Assembly: GCA_963678675.1 (NCBI GenBank)
Contig: OY783200.1
Span: 7,638,501-7,702,500 of the forward strand
DNA from: Xiphydria camelus
Taxonomy: Eukaryota; Arthropoda; Insecta; Hymenoptera; Xiphydriidae
Direction of reading: 5' to 3'
DNA: 64,000 nucleotides
A model generated the notes under the pieces. It was not told the origin of the DNA, did no database searches, and saw only the letters and a program-made list of their open reading frames with translations. Numbering within the stretch: position 1 is the first letter of the stretch; every line of letters starts with the position of its first letter. Shown here one piece after another: positions 55,764 through 64,000 of this stretch. The position numbers and the translations under genes are program-made.

Positions 55764-56575
55764 ATTGAACCTCCTCGGGGTGGTAAGGCCCGAGGACACT
55801 TTGCGTGACGCGACTGATTGCCGAACTACCGAAGGTACGTTTCAACCTATCGGCCAGTTTATACTGAATTGATTATTACGAATGTACTGTAGTTTCGTGA
55901 TTCCGACTCGGCGAATTTAACGACTGCGAGATCGTTAGAGTTACGAACACTACACGTTGCTGGTTTGTTGTACATTGGTTCCAAAGGCGGCCGGTTCTGG
56001 TTTATATTAACCGTCCTTTGGTAAGTGGAAAGGAGTAGCGTCGCTTGACGCTATGCACCCTTATTGTTCGAAGGAGAATATCGGGGGAGCAGTCGATGAC
56101 GCCAGAACTTTCTGGAATCGGTATCAAGAAGCGAGGGTACCGTGGCTAACGGTACCGCTTGACGCATCCGACGGCCAAGAGTGACGCACGTTTGTACTCG
56201 ATGGTGAGGATGCGCCCGGTCGTAATACGCCGGAGGTTAGGGATCCCCCGTGGTCATCGACTGTATCTGACGTCCTGCCTTCGATGCTGCCTATTGTGAA
56301 GGGTTTTAGGCGGTGCACGTCAGAGCGTGTACCGATGGAATGACGCTCCGAAAACACCGTTCCGTACCTACCTTCCAAGGAAATGCGAACTCGCGCTAAC
56401 TGCCATCGACGCATTAACCGAAATGAGCCTTTTCCTGGAAGGCAGGATCAACGGTTGATGGTGGCAGATATGATCGATCCGCTACTACGCCTATGCAATG
56501 GAATATTCGGGGTTCCGTCGCTCGATGCGACGGAACAAATACAAAACAATTCTTATAAAAAATGTGATTGAAATA
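55764..56575. repeat. LTR-like block A
   Basis: It shares, in the same order and orientation with 61136-61920, CCTCGGGGTGGTAA..CCGAG, TGCGTGACGCG, TAGCGT..TGACGCTATGC, GGTACCGTGGCTAACGG, GTGACGCAC, GTGAGGATGCG, AATACGCC and TCATCGACTG. It is GC-richer than its neighbourhood. A hairpin (CTTCCAAGGAAATGCG against CCTTTTCCTGGAAGG) lies near 56370-56445. It could be a diverged retrotransposon LTR or another repeat family. No coding sequence was found. Confidence 0.45.
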
Positions 56576-56916
56576 AAAAAGCCCGATTTAATTTAAAAAA
56601 TCGACTTGCTTTTTTCGCAAAAGATTCATGATTGTTTCCGGCCCTGAAATGGAATGGAATCTTAAAGTAAATTGTGATCGAAGTTATCAACGCACTTTAA
56701 TTTCATATATAGAAAGCTATATATATTTCACGTGTTCCACGAACATTATTTCTCGATTTCGCTGCATTGATAAAATATTATGATGAGTATGTTACTTGCC
56801 ATGTAACTTACAAAGTTTACTGGTTTACATATAAATGACAACTGATTTACATATTTACATCTAAATCACATGTGATCTATATATTTACATATAAATTAAA
56901 AATAAAACTTAGTTTG
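56576..56916. other. no gene recognised
   Basis: AT-rich sequence with a diverged repeat of TTTACATATAAAT-like units near 56820-56900. Nothing else was seen. Confidence 0.35.
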
Positions 56917-57875
56917 TTAGTTATTTGCATCAAATGAATATGAATCTTGGACTTCCCTAATCAGTGGATACTGTAAGTTCGTTAATGAGCCTATTACTTG
57001 TACGATAACCCCAGCATGTTCAAATAGCGAACGTGGCACGAGATCTAATATTTTATATTTTTTCATCCTTTGTGTATCGCTCTGTCGACGTGAATACGCG
57101 CTCGGGCTATAGTTTCCGTTTGTTTCACTTCTTCAGGAGTGAATTACGCCCTTTCTAAAAATGGTGGTATGTTTAAATTAACACCAGCTGGCAGCAAATC
57201 CTTAAGCAAGAAAACTTTGTCAGCTAGAATTAAATCTCCTGCCTCCAAATATTTAAGTATCCTGCAGTGCTGCACAATTTTTTTATCCGATGTTGCTCCT
57301 GGGTATAACAAGCTTACGTATGTTATAACACCATTCGGAGCAACTCCTATAAGGGCTTTCCGCGTATTTTTGTGTTTATAACTACTGTACGTTGCTTTCT
57401 GATGCAGCATTGAATTTCGTGGAACTGTCATGGCAATTTCAGTGCAGTCCAGAATTATTCTACAATTTGTGAACGTGCTGAAACAATTTGGCAAGCATGT
57501 TTGGTTCTTTTTGCGACTTGGTATCCCCTCCACATAAGTTGTTTAAATAAAATTTCGTGCAATACATACACCCACGTAATTACAATATTTGTTGCGGTTG
57601 CTTCCGACACCATAAATCTGTGTGCTAACTCTTCGCGAGGATAATTGTTTTTCAATTTCATGAGGCACATGAACAATTGATCAATCTTAGACATTTTTTC
57701 AACACTCCACTTTAAATAATACTTTATGGGTGGGTCATTCTCACGAAAAGCAGACCTTCCTTGTCCGTTACAAATTACGGAATCATCGTTCGACTTAGAG
57801 TAAATGACAGCAAAGGTACACGTATATATATTGAACTGTATTAAGCCATTATATACTTCGAAATTTTTTAATCCT
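56917..57875 (-). pseudogene. IS5-like (DDE_Tnp_4) transposase pseudogene
   Basis: The minus-strand order is FEVYNGLIQFNIYTCTF (about 57870), KYYLKWSVEKMSKIDQLFMC, then REELAHRFMVSEATATNIV (helix-turn-helix). A one-base frame change near 57525 leads to RIILDCTEIAMTVPR (first Asp), TYSSYKHKNTRKALIGVAPN, GATSDKKIV (second Asp) and AGDLILADKVFLLKDLLP. Further shifts near 57140 lead to KKYKILDLVPRSLF and SLTNLQYPLIREVQ. This architecture is that of ISL2EU/IS5-like animal transposons. The Glu region (HVERAI-like) is scrambled. It is dead. Confidence 0.75.
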
Positions 57876-58603
57876 TTTTTTTCATGTTTTAACCTACCAA
57901 CGGAGGGTGAGATCTCACCTCAGTGAACTGTCCCCCCATACAGAAGTCAACACTGTTACATGTATTATAGAAAACTAAAAAGAATCGTAGCTATTCTTTC
58001 ACTAGTAGTCCGTTTTAAATCCGTTAACCTGAGTACACGTAAACAGGTACCGCTAATTGCCGGGCCTTCCGGACCCTCGAACCTTGATGTATTTCGAAAG
58101 GGTTTATCCTTGAGTAATTAGCTTATTTCGTCTAACGGAACTTTGTGCGTTACGGGGAATTCCAGGTACAGAACGCATCTGCACTTCAAATTTGCAAAAC
58201 TAAATTAAATTTTTAACAAAAATATCAAGTATGAGAATAAAAAATGTAAATTTCTATCGCAATTGTATTGCAGAATCGAATAAATCGACTCTCAATTGCA
58301 AAAACCGAAAAAATTGAATTTCGTCGATTATAGCGCTATCTGCCATGAATCGAAAAAAAATGTTTCAAATAAAAGTTATGTAGTTTTAATGTAGAATGCG
58401 AATATGCAATCAAAAGTGGGGGTTCCTATTTAAGATTTTGAAGCTTCCCCCTGCCCCACCCACAGGGGTTGGGGTGTGGGATCAATCTTGGTATTATTTG
58501 ATAGTTTTTTAAAAAATATCGGATACGTCTTTTTCGTTTCCCGTTCTGAAGCGTATTTTTCGAGATATTCAACCGTTTCCATACTTTACGGACACCCTGT
58601 ATG
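57876..58603. other. no gene; ends in a transposon terminus
   Basis: The region 57983-58008 (CGTAGCTATTCTTTCACTAG) resembles 62264-62288. It ends with GGACACCCTGTA, a terminus related to the MITE end CAGGGTGT at 31928, and directly abuts the repeat copy at 58604. No frame is recognisable. Confidence 0.4.
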
Positions 58604-58848
58604 TTAACCTGCTAACTCACATGCAGTCAGATTTTCAGGAGCGAGAACAAAACTGTCTTGATCAATACAAAAGTTCTTATATGACAACGCATTTTAACAC
58701 AATAGTTGTCAGTATTTGCCTAACCTTTTTTTAAATAAAATGTATGTAAATTATTTAGTCTAGTTTAGCCATGAAGTTGCTGAGTATCAAAACATCTTAA
58801 AATCGTAAGATATGGAGTAAGCAGGTTAACACATTTAGCCGACGATAT
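58604..58848. mobile_element. shorter copy of the 1.68-kb ATAA-type element
   Basis: The first 170 bases match 35159-35330 closely (TGTTAACCTGCTAACTCACA onward), and the last 50 match 36779-36828 (ATGGAGT(A/T)AGCAGGTTAAC and TTTAGCCGACG). The middle is deleted. Its outermost left bases (CGTCGGCTAAATA) are replaced by the CACCCTGTA terminus of another element. Confidence 0.8.
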
Positions 58849-59086
58849 GTAATTACTAGTCCGGTCAAAATAGACATTCACCCTTGTATAAATTCCCAAG
58901 AAGCTGAAAATTTACATGAACATTAGGGATACCATTATAATAAAATTGTGAAAAGTCCCCATCGATCCCGTGTGTGCAAACAATTTTATGCAAGGTCTAA
59001 GTTCGCAAAAATAAAAACGAAATGCATTTGTTTCGAAAACAAAAAAAAATGCTGAAAAAGTGCTATAGCAGTCCAACTACCTTAAT

Positions 59087-59194
59087 GCAGAAGTTTGTCC
59101 CATGCATTTTCACTGTAGCATTCAGAACGTCAAAATTAGTGGTAGTACTTACGTTCTGAATGCTACACTGAAAATGCATAAGACAAACTTCTGC
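59087..59194. mobile_element. 108-bp palindromic MITE
   Basis: GCAGAAGTTTGTCC at the left pairs with GACAAACTTCTGC, and ATGCATTTTCA(C/G)TGTAGC with its complement; the loop is about 20 bases (near 59130-59150). No coding sequence was seen. Confidence 0.75.
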
Positions 59195-59309
59195 GTGAAT
59201 TGAAACCACTAATTTTTTCCACTAATCTCGAGGTTATGAATATAGCTTAACATTGTAAAATGCAACTTACGAATGGGAAAAAATCGATTATTTTTTTCCG
59301 ATTTTTTAG

Positions 59310-59948
59310 AGCTTGATAGGAATGGAAATGTCACCTCAGCGAAATGTGAGTGTCCTGCTGGTGCATTGGGCACATGCAAACATGTACATGCTGTAGTTAC
59401 GTATTGCAATTCGGAAGAAAGTGAAAGCCGAACAAGCTTTCCACAAGCATGGGGACGCCCAAAAATTACGGCTGCAGGAAAGGAAAAATATTCAAACGGA
59501 AAACTCGCTGAAGAATTATTACCTCCCAACCACAGAAAACGACACTTTCCAGAGGGAAGCAGTGACAGTGGTCCGCCTGTTAAAATAGCCAATTTCAATT
59601 GTCCATCAGGAGCCATTCTAAGGGAAGAAATTAAAACTGAAGCAGAACAACACGTTGGGCAAATCTTGAGTGAACTGGTTTTTGAATTTGTAATGTCAGT
59701 CGAATTTACCCGTTTGAAAAGATTTATACGTCAAATTTTACTGATAACCAGCGTTTATCCTCTCCTTTTGCTGGGGATATATCGGTAATTAGACTGTACA
59801 ATAAAAAAACAGAGTTTTATAACAATAACGTATGCCTTCAAAATGATGCAATGGAAAAGATTGCTATTGAGACTATAACACAGTCAGAGAATGAGTCATG
59901 GAAAAAGCATCGTAAAATCAGAATTTCTGCTTCAACAAGAGCACATTG
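59310..59948 (+). pseudogene. second SWIM-YqaJ gene, truncated
   Basis: An acceptor TTTTTTAG precedes LDRNGNVTSAKCECPAGALG, then TCKHVHAVV, a SWIM finger. It continues SFPQAWGRPKITAAGKEKYS, and after a frame change near 59720 reaches NDAMEKIAIETITQSENESW and KKHRKIRISASTRAH, the start of the YqaJ domain (W..HR..RISAS). It stops at 59948, where unrelated sequence begins. The catalytic residues are therefore lost. It belongs to the same general family as 50261-51598 but is clearly diverged in sequence. Confidence 0.65.
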
Positions 59949-61135
59949 AATTCAAGGCTTCGGTTACTGGACTATCTAGAAGGTTGCACGAGGCTCAACG
60001 AGACAACGTGGATGATTCTCCTTATCGGAGTGGAACTAGCACCTACAAAACTTAACCTAAGATTCCCTAGCTCTAACTCGGTGCCCTTCGTAAGGAAAGC
60101 AAGGCGTCTCGAACACGACAACATAATAATTATTGGTAACTCCGCGCGGAGTGAAAATCGCCTAAAACTACCTAAAACGCGCGTGTCTGCACTCTATAAT
60201 ACTAACACAACAAATCTCCCGAAAATCTCGTACACGAAACGGTTAGCATAAAACGTGACACGCAACATGAATGGAATTCGCCCTATAAAACACACGACGG
60301 AAACGGTACCGAGAACCAAACGTAACGGCTAACGAAAGGTCATAAAGTGATAAAATCACAGATCAAATCCGACGACTCATTTCTCTAATAAGAAACCACG
60401 GAGTCTCTCCGATAATAAATGCGAAGCTAAATCGAAGGAACCGGCCGTGTAAGCACGAGAGTTCTCAATATATCAGACACAAACTAGAAAAGAGAAAGAA
60501 TCCGAGATTTTACAGAATTTTTAGACAGTCTACCGGTTGCGGAAAGATAGATGAGCAGAGCAGAAACGGCTACCTCAAGAAAAGGTACAGATACACCAGA
60601 AAAGCCAAACTAGCTGTTTCCTCGGCGGCACATAAACGAATTCCGCGAGTATCGTGATCACAGCAAGCGCGAGCTCTTGCTCCTTACTTTAGGAGTCCAG
60701 GCTAAGTTGCCAAATTAGCGAATAACAAAGCCTAGCCAAATAAGCGGCATTGATACCTCTTTTGCGACAGCGCGGCGTGCGCTTCTTCAAATACCGATCA
60801 GTGCTTTGAGGCAACAGCAAAATCTAGTACGGTGGTCTCCCGTCGATTCCCAAGCTCTCATGGCGAATCCTCTCAGCCTCCCTTCCACGAGCGTTGGTCT
60901 CCCGCACTCCTGTCATCCATTCAGACATAAGGATTGCGCTTTAATGAATCATCCGTCGCTCGTAGAATGATGAAACCTTTTGACAAATGTAGCCCTCACA
61001 ACCGGCGGCAATATTGTACAGAAAGAAGAAAAAAGAGAAGTAAAAGCAAACGAGAATCGAAGACAAATCTCTAACTTGGTTCTATGGAGTGTTCCGACTT
61101 AAAGTTCTTGTTCGGGCGCAGCACACACGTTCCAA
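59949..61135. other. no gene; GC-moderate repeat-like sequence
   Basis: No long frame with recognisable similarity. Composition is like the following LTR-like block, so it may belong to the same retroelement, but no gag, pol or primer-binding motif was found. Confidence 0.35.
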
Positions 61136-61945
61136 TCTTGGATCTTCTCGGGGTCGTAAAGTCCGAGAATACGATGCGTGACACGGCGATAGGCACAAAC
61201 GTAAATTAAAGAAAATTTAGAACTATCGGTTAGTTCTATGAATTATACAATGCACTCACTGTATTAATTGGTGATATATTAAATTAGAAGAACACAGGTT
61301 TGATGATTTAACAATGATTTTACAAGTCTATGCACTGCGAGTTTAGCGTAAATGTGTTACACGAGCGTTTGATGGAATCTGCGGTGTGCAGGGGAATCGG
61401 TTGCCCTGACGATAGCGTATGAGCTTATGGTGAAGACGAATATCTATATACAAGTTAAGGCACTTGTTGACTGAATGCACAAAAACATTACGTTCCGCGA
61501 TACCTTGACTGACTCGAAGAAGGATTTCGGTCACCTTGCTGACTGCGAGTGAGGTTGAGACGCGGAACACGAACTGTTGAAGCCTGATTGTACATTGACG
61601 AAGACGCGTTTGGCTTTGTCTTATATAATTTTAGAATGTAACGGTATTTGACTGATGGAGGGGATAGCGTGGGTGACGCTATGCTCATTGATTGGCTGAG
61701 GGAGGAATGTCGGTGGAACAGATGATAACGCTGTGGACTTTCCGTGTCCAAAGGGCAAAGGTGCCGTTGCTAACGGTTTCCGAGTGACGCACTTAAAGGT
61801 GAAGAAGGCCGGATGCCAGTTCTCGACCGTGAGGATGCGTCAGACTACCTCGGACCGTGAATTAATTCCTTGGCACCTGAATACGCCAGGCATTTGGTTT
61901 TCCCCATTATTCATCGACTGCACTCGTCATTCCTCCCCTTAAGCC
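61136..61945. repeat. LTR-like block B
   Basis: Shares at least eight ordered motifs with 55764-56270, for example CTCGGGGTCGTAAAGTCCGAG, TGCGTGACACGGCG, ATAGCGTGGGTGACGCTATG, GTTGCTAACGG, GAGTGACGCAC, CGTGAGGATGCG and TTCATCGACTG. Spacing differs by internal insertions. Possible TATA-like TTATATAATT near 61620. No coding sequence. Confidence 0.45.
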
Positions 61946-62567
61946 GGTTCGGTATTCGCGTTCTGGGAAAGGTCGAGACCGCGAGCGCATTCGCGGCCTA
62001 GGTAAACTGAAAAATGCACAGACCTCGCAATCCTTACAGCTATCGGGGACATTGAAAGTGATACGAAATATATATAAATGATATTGTTATTAACTATGTA
62101 TTACAATGCAAAAAAGATAATCATGTAATAGCATATTGTTCTGACAAATGATGGTCGGGGAATTCAGAAGTACCGATATCGTTTCATAGCAATTATTAGT
62201 ATTACCTACCGCGATCAAGGGTAATTTTCGATGGCAAGACGGACGGTATGTTCCGTAAACCGTAGCTATTTTTTCACTAATAGTCTTAGAGCGGGCGCTA
62301 GAGGTATGTGAGTATGCAAAATATGAGGACCGAATTCCGCCAATGGATTTGAGTTAAGAAGAGGTCAAAGATTAATAATCCGGATCTTGCCGGTCCATTT
62401 TTTGGTGCAATTTTTTTTTACCACCTCTCCTCTTATACTGGTCAACAAAATTACATTTTTTTCTGTTACACGAACCTGACTAGGTGATTCTTATAGATTT
62501 ATGTGCGCTAAAAACGAATCTGACCCTGAAATTTGCGTATCACGTCAGGATTTTGAAATACTTGAGG
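61946..62567. other. no gene recognised
   Basis: Sequence between the LTR-like block and the piggyBac element. It contains the 25-base phrase related to 57983 (GTAGCTATTTTTTCACTAAT at 62265). Nothing else was seen. Confidence 0.35.
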
Positions 62568-64000
62568 TTAACCCTCCGACGGGCGCATTTAATCTGACAG
62601 ATTGCGCGTCCACTTTCCTCGCTATATCTCGACAGCAGAAGCAAGTCGAATCTAGTCTGTTCGTGTATCCTATGGTCATACCTTGCCGACTCGACAGTCG
62701 TGCTTTTGGTTGGACGCAGTGCAGTCGTTTGTTTAGAGTGACGCAAAAAGTCTATGAGATTGATTGCGCCCAGGCACGTAACTTTTCGTGAAGTAAACAT
62801 AAATAGTGTTTTGTGGTGTCATAAGTTTGCAACAGTATTTACATAACAAATTGTAAGTACGTCTTTTCACAAGATGTGAGTTTATATATTTTTGCGTGTA
62901 CTTCATCTAGGAGATTCATTGCGCCCGAACATGATTGTTTTTTAAATATGAAAAATTTGTTGTGCCAAGCGGATAGAATATTTATGTTTATATAAAATTA
63001 AAATAAAAGAGAAACATAATTATTGTGTCCACTTGGCACGACATTGAGTTTTTAATTTTACGGACACGAACGTTCACTTTTTTATGATTATTTTTTTCAG
63101 TACTTGCTTGTACTTAGTAATGGCTCACTTTCGTAAAATATTTCAACCGGACAACGCCGAGGATCCTGAAATATTACGACAATTGGCCTTTGTATCTGAT
63201 AATGAGGATGCCTTTGAACTGGCCGAAGAAAGTGACATAGACAGCGAAGATGCTCTTGAAGAACGAGATCAAGATTCTGATACTATTCAAGAGATGTCTT
63301 CAGAAAGTGATAAGACTGATTCCGACAATGATTTTTATACCGGCAAGGATAAAATTACCAAATGGAAAAAGACGAAATATCCGGATCGCGTAAAACGTAG
63401 ACCCCAAAATATAATAGTACGGCTTCCAGGTGTCATTGGCCCTGCAAAACAAGCTGATTCTGCTCTAGGATGTTGGAAATGTTTAATTAGTGATACAATG
63501 TTGGAAGAAATTGTTATTTATACCAACAAATATATTGAGAAAATTCGGCCTCAATACAAACGAGAAAGAGACGCAAATTTCACCGATGTTATTGAACTTA
63601 GAGCATTTATTGGATTGCTTTATCTTGGAGGTGTTTTTCACAGTAATAGGCAAGATTTGGAAGAACTGTGGGGCACTGATGGGTATGGAGTAGAAATGTT
63701 TCGCCTAGTAATAAGTGTTAAGCGATTTAAGTTTTTGCTGCGCTGTATTCGCTTTGACGATAAAGTGACACGAGAAGAAAGAAGAACACGTGACAAACTT
63801 GCTGCAATTCGGAATGTTACAAATGATTTTGTAGAAAACTGCAAAAAAAACTATTCACTTGGATCAAATGTGACGATCGACGAAATGTTAGTTGGTTTTC
63901 GAGGGCGGTGCCCATTCAAGCAATATATTCCGTCCAAGCCAAATAAATATGGTTTAAAATTTTTTTCGTTGGTGGATTCCAAGGTTTGGTATATTTTTAA
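62568..64000 (+). mobile_element. piggyBac element, left part, continues beyond the window
   Basis: TTAA at 62568-62571 is followed by CCCTCCGACGGGCGCATTTA, the normal piggyBac start. Subterminal boxes include ATTGCGCCC at 62764 and 62918, and an inverted pair GTGCCAAGCGG / CCACTTGGCAC at about 62962 and 63028. The transposase frame starts at 63120. The right end lies outside the window. Confidence 0.85.
63120..64000 (+). CDS. piggyBac transposase, 5' part, open to window end
   Basis: ATG 63120 follows a probable splice acceptor (TTTTTTTCAG at about 63101). About 293 codons are open with no fault. The start is acidic (MAHFRKIFQPDNAEDP, many Asp/Glu to residue 80), as in piggyBac proteins. 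Then come DFYTGKDKITKW, a region ending FIGLLYLGGVFHSNRQDLEE, KRFKFLLRCIRFDD, RDKLAAIRNVTNDFVEN and NVTIDEMLVGFRGRCPFKQY, with the first catalytic Asp, followed by PSKPNKYGLKFFSLVDSK. This matches DDE_Tnp_1_7 in order. With an intact left terminus this is the best candidate for a recently active element in the window, subject to the part not shown. Confidence 0.85.
   Translation, partial: MAHFRKIFQPDNAEDPEILRQLAFVSDNEDAFELAEESDIDSEDALEERDQDSDTIQEMSSESDKTDSDNDFYTGKDKITKWKKTKYPDRVKRRPQNIIVRLPGVIGPAKQADSALGCWKCLISDTMLEEIVIYTNKYIEKIRPQYKRERDANFTDVIELRAFIGLLYLGGVFHSNRQDLEELWGTDGYGVEMFRLVISVKRFKFLLRCIRFDDKVTREERRTRDKLAAIRNVTNDFVENCKKNYSLGSNVTIDEMLVGFRGRCPFKQYIPSKPNKYGLKFFSLVDSKVWYIF

Noticed and set aside
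61343..61942. Short frames on both strands in LTR-like block B
   Set aside because: No gag or pol motifs; composition and conservation with block A are at DNA level only.
1..64000. tRNA, rRNA, riboswitch or bacterial operon features
   Set aside because: None could be supported. The window has spliced eukaryotic genes and no cloverleaf or rRNA sequence that I could recognise.

Overview
The window looks like arthropod, most probably insect, nuclear DNA. It is AT-rich with short GT-AG introns, an R1-type and a Jockey-type LINE, a P-element transposase and many DNA-transposon families common in insects. Nearly all of it is transposable-element sequence stacked in nests. Only two pieces resemble ordinary host genes: a broken Rho-family GTPase near 45.3-46.1 kb and a leucine-rich-repeat-like terminal exon on the minus strand near 47.3-47.6 kb. 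No rRNA, tRNA, CRISPR array or bacterial-style operon was seen.

Layout. 0-4.6 kb: short palindromic repeats, a 1.8-kb foldback element, a DUF7869-type transposase pseudogene and a Harbinger-like MITE. 4.8-16 kb: a Mutator-like transposase gene with a DEDDh exonuclease module, split by a 7.6-kb CACTA element that has its own transposase and a DUF4806-like second gene. 16.2-20.6 kb: a piggyBac deletion derivative and a decayed Jockey LINE. 21.1-28.1 kb: a P element bounded by an 8-bp duplication, interrupted by a DUF7869-type transposon that is itself interrupted by a 318-bp palindrome. 28.3-29.3 kb: an R1 fragment. 30.2-38.2 kb: a hAT-like MITE and an unclassified transposon gene carrying several further insertions. 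38.2-44.7 kb: a second CACTA transposase, broken by a TA-flanked element that contains a Harbinger element. 45-50 kb: the Rho gene with a piggyBac MITE, the LRR fragment, a Harbinger transposase fragment and a pogo element with a PHD-like finger. 50.2-54.8 kb: a SWIM-YqaJ nuclease gene followed by a nearly intact Harbinger element with MADF/BESS and transposase genes. 54.8-62.5 kb: palindromic MITEs, two diverged LTR-like blocks, an IS5-like transposase pseudogene and a second SWIM-YqaJ pseudogene. 62.6-64 kb: the 5' end of a piggyBac element with an open transposase frame running off the window.

The strongest evidence is structural. Six insertions sit in coding sequence where removing the element plus one target-site copy restores an open frame across the junction: 22983-25834, 23568-23885, 35148-36828, 36948-38185, 39104-42812 and 45919-46092. 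This gives a relative insertion order. Family names come from reading motifs by eye. No database search was possible, and percent identities, ages and copy numbers are unknown. I found no clearly new functional system. The least familiar coding content is the unclassified transposon gene at 30.5-38.2 kb, the Mutator-exonuclease pair and the SWIM-YqaJ genes.
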